From the NCBI RefSeq assembly GCF_036452155.1, contig NZ_JAWJZY010000002.1: a DNA stretch of 64,000 nt; one strand, written 5' to 3'. The notes below the pieces were generated by a model. It saw only the letters and a list, made by a program, of their open reading frames with translations. It searched no databases and was not told the DNA's origin. Source of the DNA: Sorlinia euscelidii. Lineage in GTDB: Bacteria; Pseudomonadota; Alphaproteobacteria; Acetobacterales; Acetobacteraceae. Position 1 is the stretch's first letter; every line of letters starts with the position of its first letter. Shown piece by piece: positions 39,846-46,636 of this stretch. A program made the translations under genes and the position numbers.

Positions 39846-40887
39846 CCAGAAATATATCCTCAGGCGCTTCTGCCCTTAATGCATCGCCAAGCGCCAGGCC
39901 GAGTTGCTCCGCATCTTCCGGCGCGCCGGAGACTTCTTTCTGGAGGTAGAAACTGCCATCCTCGCGCGCGACAATACCGGTCAGCACAATTTCATAATCC
40001 TCAAGCACGGTGCGCGGTGTGTGACCAGGGCGGGGGCGCAGCCGCGCATAACCGCCGATGGGCGTACGGCAGGAGCCGTCAAGCGCGTCGAGCAGGGCGC
40101 GCTCCGCCGTGGCGACGGCGCGGGCCTCCGGGTCTTCAATCGCCAGAAGAAGCTCTTTAAGTTCCGTATCCGCGCTGCGCACGGTGACACCGACAATACC
40201 CTGACCTGCGGCGGGGATCATATCCTCCGTGCTGAGCACGACATCGGCTCGGTCTTCCATACCCAAGCGCTTCAGCCCGGCATAGGCCAGCATGGTTGCG
40301 TCGCACGTGTCGCCTGCGAGCTTGTCAAGCCGCGTCTGCACATTGCCCCTGAGGAGGCAGAAGCGGAGATCCGGGCGTTTATAGCGTAACTGCGCCTGGC
40401 GACGGACGGAGGCACAGCCAATCATGGCGTTTTGCGGCAGGACATCAAGGGGGTCGCCCCCCGCCGCAGCGATGTCCCGCGCTTTTTCCCGCAGACGAGG
40501 ATGCACAATCAACGCGTCACGCGCATCTTCCCGCTTGAGTGTGCAGGCAAGGGCCAGACCGTAAGGGAGTTTCGTCTCCAGGTCCTTGAGGCTGTGAACG
40601 GCGAAGTCGATCCGCCCTTCAATCAAAGCCTCATGAATTTCCTTCGCGAAGAGCCCTTTACCCCCGATTTCAGCGAGGGCGCGGGATTGGACACGGTCAC
40701 CCGTTGTTGAAATCTGATGCTCTTGAAACGCACCGAGATCCCGCAAAATGGGACAGAAACGCGTCAGACGTGTCAGGAAGGTGCGCGTCTGCACGAGGGC
40801 CAGGGGTGAACCACGCGTCCCGACGCGGAGGGGGAGAGCACGCCGTGTCTCAGAAACATGGGCGCGACCCATGGCGCGGCGTTTCAT
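39829..40887 (-). CDS. hemC: Hydroxymethylbilane synthase (porphobilinogen deaminase)
   Basis: Polymerises four porphobilinogens into hydroxymethylbilane. Key motifs are LRVGTRGSPLALVQT at the N-terminus, KGLFAKEIHEALIEGRIDFAVHSLKDL, and LDGSCRTPIGGYARL, whose cysteine carries the dipyrromethane cofactor. The start is uncertain: a GTG at 40923 opens the frame, with ATGs at 40887 and 40872; 40887 is chosen for the nearby GAGG. It is divergent from tsaD, a common alphaproteobacterial arrangement. Confidence 0.94.
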   Translation of the reverse strand: MKRRAMGRAHVSETRRALPLRVGTRGSPLALVQTRTFLTRLTRFCPILRDLGAFQEHQISTTGDRVQSRALAEIGGKGLFAKEIHEALIEGRIDFAVHSLKDLETKLPYGLALACTLKREDARDALIVHPRLREKARDIAAAGGDPLDVLPQNAMIGCASVRRQAQLRYKRPDLRFCLLRGNVQTRLDKLAGDTCDATMLAYAGLKRLGMEDRADVVLSTEDMIPAAGQGIVGVTVRSADTELKELLLAIEDPEARAVATAERALLDALDGSCRTPIGGYARLRPRPGHTPRTVLEDYEIVLTGIVAREDGSFYLQKEVSGAPEDAEQLGLALGDALRAEAPEDIFLDDPSG

Positions 40888-41024
40888 CGCCTCAGCGGCG
40901 ACTTTCTGGAGTGCGCTATTCACAATTTCAAGCTCAATCTAATCAATGGCCTCATCGTGCGTTTGGGGTTTAGCTACTCTTTTCGGGACTATAAAGGAAG
41001 TATTCTCTCCTCGAGGGAGGAAAA

Positions 41025-41056
41025 ATGTTACCTATCAGTAAGCAATGACGTAACAT
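41025..41056. promoter_or_regulatory. Inverted repeat just upstream of tsaD
   Basis: ATGTTAC at 41025-41031 and GTAACAT at 41050-41056 are perfect 7-base inverted repeats separated by 18 bases. The left arm also forms TTAC-N6-GTAA with the GTAA that follows. The site ends six bases before the tsaD start codon and lies in the divergent hemC/tsaD spacer. It could be an operator or a leader hairpin that masks the ribosome site. Confidence 0.35.
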
Positions 41057-41062
41057 GTCCGT

Positions 41063-42166
41063 ATGACCGCGCTGTTTTCTTCAGACTTTCCCCCCTCCCT
41101 GGATCGGCCTGCTCCACTCCTCGCCATCGAGTCCTCATGCGACGACACGGCCTGCGCCATCATGTTGCCTGATGGTCAGATCTGCGCGGACCGGATCTAT
41201 TCCCAGAATGAACACGCGGCGCTGGGTGGGGTTGTTCCGGAAATTGCGGCGCGCGCCCATCTTGCGCATTTGCCGGACCTCGTCACGCAATGTCTTGCCG
41301 ATGCCGGATATCAACTTGCAGATATGGGCGCCTTCGCGGCGACAACAGGCCCTGGGTTGATTGGTGGTCTGATCGTCGGCAGTCACTATGCCAAAGGTCT
41401 CGCCCTGTCGATGAACCGGCCTTTCATCGCGATAAATCATATCGAGGCCCATGCGCTGATGGCCACGTGGCCGCTTATGCCGGGCGGGGGGGCGCCATTT
41501 CCCTTTCTGCTTCTGCTTGTCTCCGGTGGGCATTGCCAGTGCGTCGCCGTGCGCAATATCGGGGATTACACGCTTTTAGGGAGCACGATTGACGATGCCG
41601 CGGGTGAGGCCTTTGACAAGGTGGCGAAAATGCTGGGCCTTGGCTGGCCGGGTGGCCCGGCTCTGGAAAAGCTCGCGCGGGAAGGCGATGCACGAAAATG
41701 GGATTTTCCACGCCCCCTCATCGGGCGCGAGGGGTGTGATTTTTCATTTTCGGGGTTGAAGACAGCTGTATCCCGGGTTGTATCCCGCTTCGGGGCGGAA
41801 GCGCTGACGCGCCGGGACGCCGCTGACATCGCAGGCAGCTTTCAGGCCAGTGTCGCGCGCGTCATGGCGGATCGCGTCAGAAACGCGCTGTCGGCTTTTC
41901 CCGAAGCGAAGAATATTGTCGTGGCGGGAGGTGTCGCCGCCAATCAGGCAATACGCACGTCCATTGAGGCGGTCGCGCAGGAACGCGGCCTCCCGCTCTT
42001 CGTCCCGCCTGTGCGGTATTGTACGGATAATGCTGTCATGATCGCCTGGGCCGCATGGCAGAAAATTCGGGCGCACCCCGCCGCGGATATCAACGATCTC
42101 AACGTCGCGCCCCGCCCAAGATGGCCGCTGGATGACATGCGTCCCCACCCTTTTGCGCCAGGCTGA
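41063..42166 (+). CDS. tsaD: tRNA N6-adenosine threonylcarbamoyltransferase TsaD
   Basis: Transfers threonylcarbamoyl to A37 of ANN-decoding tRNAs, working with TsaB, TsaC and TsaE. The 367-residue ASKHA-fold protein begins LLAIESSCDDTACAIM. It holds the metal-binding NHIEAHALM (HxxxH at about residue 130), SGGHCQCVAV, and ATP-site segments FSFSGLKTAV and VVAGGVAANQAIR. The C-terminus has the family's YCTDNAVMIAWAAW. The serine tRNA follows after 73 bases. Confidence 0.97.
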   Translation: MTALFSSDFPPSLDRPAPLLAIESSCDDTACAIMLPDGQICADRIYSQNEHAALGGVVPEIAARAHLAHLPDLVTQCLADAGYQLADMGAFAATTGPGLIGGLIVGSHYAKGLALSMNRPFIAINHIEAHALMATWPLMPGGGAPFPFLLLLVSGGHCQCVAVRNIGDYTLLGSTIDDAAGEAFDKVAKMLGLGWPGGPALEKLAREGDARKWDFPRPLIGREGCDFSFSGLKTAVSRVVSRFGAEALTRRDAADIAGSFQASVARVMADRVRNALSAFPEAKNIVVAGGVAANQAIRTSIEAVAQERGLPLFVPPVRYCTDNAVMIAWAAWQKIRAHPAADINDLNVAPRPRWPLDDMRPHPFAPG

Positions 42167-42239
42167 CGCTGTAACGACGGAGCGGTGGGAAACGGGACTT
42201 GCGTTTGAACGCGCTTTTCGGCAAAGAGTGTCTCCGTAA

Positions 42240-42329
<90 letters not shown>

Positions 42330-42887
42330 TGGGTCCGATGGAAATGATGGACTTACAGGTCGCGGCTGCGGCCCGTGTAGGGAACAATCAGGTTCTTCAC
42401 TATGAAGTATCCGGGATTTTACGGGATCATACGGGATATGGTGGGATGAAAAACCCTTGATGCGCTTGGTTTTTAGCGGGTCAAAAAGTTATCCACAAGC
42501 GTTAACAGTGAAAAACCTTTTTGCCCACGTTTTTGCCCGCGTTTGCCTAAAATCGAAATTTGGGCAGCCATGTTTTGCACTTTCAGCCGAGTGACGACCT
42601 CGCGTTTCAAAGTCGTATTAGAGCTATCCCTAAAATCGAATAAGAGGCGGTTTCACGCGGTTTAAGGCGTGTGCAGGCGCATGCTGATCGGAAGGCGCTA
42701 TCGATCAGATATCGCCGTTTTTAAGGCATCTTAGTTTCGCTAACATACAACTAGCCAAATTTTCTGGTTAATTTGATAATGTGCTGAATTATGAAGGTAA
42801 TTACGACTTATCCACAGAAAATTTTTCGTGTTATCATACAACTAATTTTCGTGTGATATTTATTTTCATTGTAACATATCCAAACCT
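42330..42887. promoter_or_regulatory. Prophage left-end region with repeats and DnaA-box matches
   Basis: A 558-base gene-free region between the tRNA and the repressor 3' end; the left phage terminus must lie here but I cannot place it. Contents: tandem 12-mers TTTTTGCCC(A/G)CG at 42518-42541; direct repeats CCTAAAATCGAA at 42546-42557 and 42629-42640, candidate transposase end sites; CATACAACTA at 42744-42753 and 42835-42844; and TTATCCACA, the perfect E. coli DnaA-box sequence, at 42489-42497 and 42808-42816. Positions 42720-42890 are very AT-rich. Confidence 0.6.
42413..42447. repeat. Four GGGAT repeats with exact 10-base period
   Basis: GGGAT occurs at 42413, 42423, 42433 and 42443, so the copies lie on one face of the helix. 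The bases between them (TTTAC, CATAC, ATGGT) differ, so this is a phased binding-site pattern rather than a simple tandem repeat. It is 84 bases past the tRNA. Similar GGGAT-rich arrays occur at arm-type sites of tyrosine-integrase elements; no integrase gene is present here. Confidence 0.6.
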
Positions 42888-43639
42888 TCAGATCGCTTGG
42901 AAGCGGTAAATCACCCGGCCGATGAGGACGGCGGGATGCTTGCTACTTATACTGCCCCATATGAGCTGGTCGCGGTTGATATCTTGAGAAGGATAAAACT
43001 TATTGTCCGCAATCAACGTCACCTGACCGCCAAGCGCCAAGGCAATACGTCTGACGATCATACGCCCATCAATCATGAGGACGGTGAGCCCGGACACGGC
43101 CTCAATCGGCTTTGTCTCGACGAGGATGAGATCACCGTCACGAAGAGTTGGCTCCATTGAGTCACCACTTATTTTCAAGAAAAACGAGGTTTCGGCTTTC
43201 GCATTTAATCTCACGAGAAAGCCTTCAGTAATCGGGACCTGCTCGGTTTCAGTATTTCCTGTTTCTAAATCCCCAGAATTTAAGAAGGATGCTGCGTCGA
43301 AAAATGGAAGTAGTTTTATAACCTTGTCTTCAGCGCTTCGTCCCTCGTTAGATAAGTGCTCACGACTCTGACTATTAGAGGTGATGGAAGGAGGGTGATC
43401 CGTGATGCCTGCCAACCATTCTAAAGAAACCGAGCAAACGCGCGCGATCTTCACCGCAGCTGAAAGCTTCATTTCCCGGCCATAGATGTATCCTGACATC
43501 GTGCTGACAGGAATATCGGCCATTGTTGCCACGCTGGTTATCCCCCAAATTGATACACGACTTCGCGTAACCGTTTCACGGAAACGTCGTCATCCTGGCG
43601 AGCGAGGGCGCGGTCGGAGATATGGAACCTTTTACTCAT
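42888..43639 (-). pseudogene. Phage repressor, HTH plus S24 peptidase-like domain, split by an apparent 1-base deletion
   Basis: From ATG 43639 the N-terminal 32 residues (MSKRFHISDRALARQ...) run to a stop at a G5 run (43542-43546). One more base would continue into QFGGITSVATMADIPVSTM and give 250 residues, an HTH domain plus an S24 domain. SGDSMEPTL carries the catalytic serine, but the position of the usual lysine reads IVRRIAL (arginine), so self-cleavage may be lost. It should hold the lysogenic state by shutting the divergent ner promoter. It is probably intact in the organism. Confidence 0.82.
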
Positions 43640-43840
43640 TACAGGAAAGTCTTCTGCGAAATGAATGACTTACGCTTTGTTTTCCGCTTTTCGACGTATA
43701 AAAAACGCAAAACAGTTGACATTGCGACGAGAAACAGTAATTTAGCCCCATAAGCCTGCCGCAGCTTCCTCTCGCAGGAAACTGGGGAGGGCAGGTTAAA
43801 AAAAATGGCTGCCACCATTTGTCTTATAAAAGGAGTTCCC
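43640..43840. promoter_or_regulatory. Divergent repressor/ner control region with early promoter
   Basis: TTGACA at 43716-43721 and TAATTT at 43738-43743, separated by 16 bases, form a strong sigma-70-like rightward promoter. To its left, 43678-43715 is an imperfect dyad (TGTTTTCCGCTTTT against AAAAACGCAAAACA), a likely repressor or Ner operator. The leader then folds as a hairpin (CCTGCC 43755-43760 with GGCAGG 43790-43795, inner TTCCT/AGGAA). Confidence 0.6.
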
Positions 43841-44173
43841 ATGTTGGATTTTAAGGCCAAGGAAATTGGCCTGCGCCTCGACAGCCCACTGCATCCCGAG
43901 GATGTGAAGGCAGCGCTCAGAAAAAAGTACGGAACGCTGAGTGCGTTCTCGTGGAAGATCGGCAAGACGCCCACGGATATCTACTCCACTTTTTATCGAC
44001 CTGGCTACTCCATCCCGGTTGAGCGGGCGGTTGCAAACGAGCTTGGTTTGCAACCGCAGGATATCTGGCCAGACAGATATGACCCTGATGGGACGCCTCG
44101 TCCTTACGGTCGGCGCAACTACCCTAAAGCCCGGGTCATTAACGATCTCCGTCAAAACGAGGCCTTAAAATGA
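43841..44173 (+). CDS. ner: Ner-like DNA-binding protein
   Basis: A 110-residue lambda-repressor-like HTH protein. The core from SPLHPEDVKAALRKKYGTL to AVANELGLQPQDIWPDRY follows the Ner/Nlp family, ending in the characteristic IWPSRY-like motif. In Mu, Ner down-regulates the early and repressor promoters to allow lytic growth. The ATG at 43841 has AAAGGAG seven bases upstream; an in-frame ATG at 43805 lacks one. The stop overlaps the next start. Confidence 0.85.
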   Translation: MLDFKAKEIGLRLDSPLHPEDVKAALRKKYGTLSAFSWKIGKTPTDIYSTFYRPGYSIPVERAVANELGLQPQDIWPDRYDPDGTPRPYGRRNYPKARVINDLRQNEALK

Positions 44174-45105
44174 ACATGCTCATAACAGAGGTTGAAATTA
44201 AAAGCGTGTTTATAGGTGACAGGTTGCGCGCGGTCGATTCTGACTACGTTGCACTTCTTGCGGCGAGCATCAAGGAAAACGGCTTGCGCCAACCGATTGA
44301 GGTGCGAAAATCCGCTGATGGTGGGTATTTGCTGATTTCAGGTGGTCATCGCTTGGAGGCCGTTAAAAGCCTCGGTGTGAAGAAGATTCCGGCAATCATC
44401 GTTGAGGCGTCGGAACTTGAAGCGCAATTGCGAGAGATCGACGAAAATCTTTTCAGGCGCGATCTGTCCGCTTTGGACCGCGCGACGTTTCTGGCGCGTC
44501 GTAAAGAGGTTTACCAAGAGCTGCACCCTGAAACGCGGGCCGGTGGAGATCGTCGTTCGAAGCAAATGCTCAAGGTTGAGCATCAAGCGACTAAAGATGA
44601 CGATCAGATGGACAAGGTTGACCATTTGATCCCTTCATTCTCTGACGTGACTGCCGATCGCTTGGGGTTATCCCGTCGAACGATAGACCGCGCCATCGTC
44701 CTGCATAAGGCAATTGCTCCCGAAGTGCGCGAAAAAATTGCCAGCACGTGGCTTGCGGATAGTGGCGCGCAACTTGACATGTTGGCTAAGCAGACGCCTG
44801 AAAATCAGCGCCGAATAGCGGACCTGATTGTCGAGCAGGGCATCCGTGCGACCGTTGCTGACATCATGCGACAGCTTGAAGAAAAACCGCCTGCACCGAA
44901 GCCGGGTAAAATGGAGGTCTTCCTCGGGCTATGGCGTAAATGTTCCGCGCGGGAACGACGTGGGATTGCCGAGCATATTGCGCAAAATCTCCCTGAAGTC
45001 TGCTTTAAAACAGGCTGGGATTTTGCGGATGATGAGCAGCGGGCTGCCTTCGCCAACATTATCGCGCCGAAACTTCCCGGATTTCGTGCTGGAGACGCGG
45101 CATGA
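44170..45105 (+). CDS. ParB-like nuclease-domain protein
   Basis: A 311-residue protein with an N-terminal ParB/Spo0J domain: LLAASIKENGLRQPIEVRK, the CTP-site-like motif LISGGHRLEAVKSLG, and ENLFRRDLSALDRATFLARR. A central HTH segment (SFSDVTADRLGLSRRTIDRAI) and a helical C-terminus follow. It lies between ner and the muA region and overlaps both neighbours by four bases, so it is an early gene. Such genes occur in some alphaproteobacterial Mu-like phages; whether it acts in partition, transcription or replication is unknown. Confidence 0.8.
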   Translation: MNMLITEVEIKSVFIGDRLRAVDSDYVALLAASIKENGLRQPIEVRKSADGGYLLISGGHRLEAVKSLGVKKIPAIIVEASELEAQLREIDENLFRRDLSALDRATFLARRKEVYQELHPETRAGGDRRSKQMLKVEHQATKDDDQMDKVDHLIPSFSDVTADRLGLSRRTIDRAIVLHKAIAPEVREKIASTWLADSGAQLDMLAKQTPENQRRIADLIVEQGIRATVADIMRQLEEKPPAPKPGKMEVFLGLWRKCSARERRGIAEHIAQNLPEVCFKTGWDFADDEQRAAFANIIAPKLPGFRAGDAA

Positions 45106-45557
45106 CGCGCATAATCTATGCGAAATCACAAATGAGTCTTTTTGCCTGGCAACCCCCGGAGACGGTTGTTGCCTTTGACCCACAGCTTATTCGAGCTAAC
45201 TCATTTTCCGGGCGGATATCGCGCGCGATTTCAATATCTCTGGATGAGTGCGGACGTCCTCGTGAGGACGTCGCGCGCCTGATGTCCCGCCATCTCGGGC
45301 GGGATGTCTCGTTGAACATGCTCAATGCTTACGCAAGCGTGGCGCGAGACAACCATCAGATCTCAGTTTCTCGGTTTGAGGCGCTGCTCGCCGCGACGAA
45401 AGACAGGCGTCTGCTGGAATTTTTTGCGGCCGACCGCGGCTGGGCCGTGATTGACCGCCGACATCTGCCGCATATCGAGCTCGCAGCTCTCAACGAGCAC
45501 AAGCGTGAGGTTGCCCGTCAGGAACGTGCGGTGCGTGCTCGGACATGGAGGGCGTAA
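45102..45557 (+). CDS. Hypothetical early phage protein
   Basis: A 151-residue basic, mainly helical protein coupled to the ParB-like gene by ATGA. The middle (LDECGRPREDVARLMSRHLG, then ISVSRFEALLAATKDRRLLEFF) looks like a transcription-regulator-type helical domain, though I recognise no family with certainty. The context, directly before the transposase module, suggests a DNA-binding or replication-accessory role. The stop lies within the GGAGGGCGTAATGG repeat. Confidence 0.7.
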   Translation: MTRIIYAKSQMSLFAWQPPETVVAFDPQLIRANSFSGRISRAISISLDECGRPREDVARLMSRHLGRDVSLNMLNAYASVARDNHQISVSRFEALLAATKDRRLLEFFAADRGWAVIDRRHLPHIELAALNEHKREVARQERAVRARTWRA

Positions 45558-45560
45558 TGG
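45547..45560 (+). repeat. 14-base repeat GGAGGGCGTAATGG, first copy
   Basis: The identical 14 bases recur at 46623-46636 as the ribosome site and start of muA. A variant GGAGGGCGCTATG lies at 46100-46112. Here the copy precedes an ATG (45557) whose first 25 codons read like a real protein (MDRRIIRRLIDQSKIIDQ) before running antisense into the leftward gene. Copies bracket each of the two leftward paralogs. Confidence 0.6.
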
Positions 45561-45572
45561 ATAGGCGGATAA

Positions 45573-46007
45573 TTAGGAGGTTGATTGATCAGAGCAAGAT
45601 AATTGATCAGATTTGCGATGAGTTAAGGAGCGTATCGCTTCGGCCTGGGCATTCAGCCGCTTTTCCAAATCACCATCGCGATTGTCCGACGTCGACGTCG
45701 CGACAATGTGGAAAAGGTCTGAAAAAGAGCGATCAAGGATGCTGTCCACGTAAGCCTCGCGCTCTACTCCTTGCGGTATCTCTAACGATTGTCTCGCGAT
45801 TTCGCCAGTGTAGCTCGACTCCAGGAGACCAAGCATGATCCGGTTAGAATCATACTCTTTGACAAGCTCGATCGCGACACGCGCGAAATCGGAAAACAGG
45901 TCTGCTGAGCTGGAATCGTCCCCGCTTTCGGAAGCGGTATCATCAAGCTTCTGCAACAGACTCAAAAATCTATCTTTCATCGTGGTTTGCCTGAAGGTTT
46001 CAGTCAC
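45573..46007 (-). CDS. Leftward accessory gene A, function unknown
   Basis: A 144-residue acidic helical protein on the strand opposite to the early operon. The GTG start at 46007 has AAGGAG five bases upstream. I recognise no family. By hand alignment it resembles the next leftward gene (46108-46530): LEIPQGVEREAYVDSILDRS against LDTPSREHAEGQLDALLDEH, followed by SDLF/SKLF, with similar spacing before and after. Opposed orientation suggests expression from the prophage, like a lysogenic-conversion gene. Confidence 0.6.
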   Translation of the reverse strand: MTETFRQTTMKDRFLSLLQKLDDTASESGDDSSSADLFSDFARVAIELVKEYDSNRIMLGLLESSYTGEIARQSLEIPQGVEREAYVDSILDRSFSDLFHIVATSTSDNRDGDLEKRLNAQAEAIRSLTHRKSDQLSCSDQSTS

Positions 46008-46107
46008 GTTTTTCTCCTTGTCGCGAATGGGAAAGCACAAGGTGGAACGGGCGGCGCAGTTTTGGCAAGTGCTATTCTGCGCCGCTCAGAACCTAGCGTG
46101 GAGGGCG

Positions 46108-46530
46108 CTATGAAGCTTTTACGTGTCTTAAGTCTATTTCAGCGTGACTTCGCTCACGCACTCTATCGCACGAACGCTTTAGGAAGGTCTCGAGTCGGTG
46201 AGCGTCTTCGTGCATGTGCCAACGTCGGATTTCCAGGAAAAGTTTTGATTGATGCTCATCCAGAAGGGCGTCGAGCTGCCCTTCAGCATGCTCTCTCGAC
46301 GGTGTATCCAGCACGAATTGTCCAAGCCAATATCCCATGTCCTGCTCAAGGAACTCGAGGATGGTAAGCGCGCAGGATAGATTTTCAGCTAGCTCAAGGA
46401 AGACTGAGGTCGCGCGCTTGGCGATCGTTTCTTTCTCTTCTTCCGAAGCCGTTCCGTGCGCGAATGCGAAGATGAGAGAGTCAAAACCCGCGGCGGCGGC
46501 ATCAATCGACGCGAACACTTTTTCATCCAT
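46108..46530 (-). CDS. Leftward accessory gene B, paralog of gene A
   Basis: A 140-residue acidic helical protein, from ATG 46530 with AAGAAGGA eight bases upstream. It opens MDEKVFASIDAAAAGFDSLI and shares with gene A a middle helix pair (ATSVFLELAENLS against FARVAIELVKEYD) and the LD-P...LLDE region. No known domain or catalytic motif is visible. The ends coincide with copies of the GGAGGGCG repeat. Function is unknown; immunity or exclusion is one possibility given its position and strand. Confidence 0.6.
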   Translation of the reverse strand: MDEKVFASIDAAAAGFDSLIFAFAHGTASEEEKETIAKRATSVFLELAENLSCALTILEFLEQDMGYWLGQFVLDTPSREHAEGQLDALLDEHQSKLFLEIRRWHMHEDAHRLETFLKRSCDRVRERSHAEIDLRHVKAS

Positions 46531-46622
46531 TGCGGGGTCCTTCTTAGGTTGCATGGAGAAGGATAAGTCGAGAACGGTTTCAAGGTTTCTAATTTTGTCT
46601 GCGTCGCTTTCTTCCTTGCAAA

Positions 46623-46636
46623 GGAGGGCGTAATGG
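46623..46636 (+). repeat. 14-base repeat GGAGGGCGTAATGG, second copy (muA start)
   Basis: An exact copy of 45547-45560, here serving as the ribosome site (AAAGGAGG) and start codon (46633) of the transposase gene. Confidence 0.6.

Noticed and set aside
42480..42545. CRISPR-like array from the short tandem repeats
   Set aside because: Only two 12-base units without spacers; not a CRISPR structure and no cas genes are present.
42330..42887. Chromosomal replication origin
   Set aside because: Only two DnaA-type boxes are seen and the flanking genes (tsaD, phage repressor) are not the usual alphaproteobacterial origin neighbours; treated as an open observation instead.
46337..46633. Rightward 98-residue frame overlapping gene B
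   Set aside because: The leftward frame has a better ribosome site, more natural composition and a paralog; the rightward one looks like an antisense shadow.
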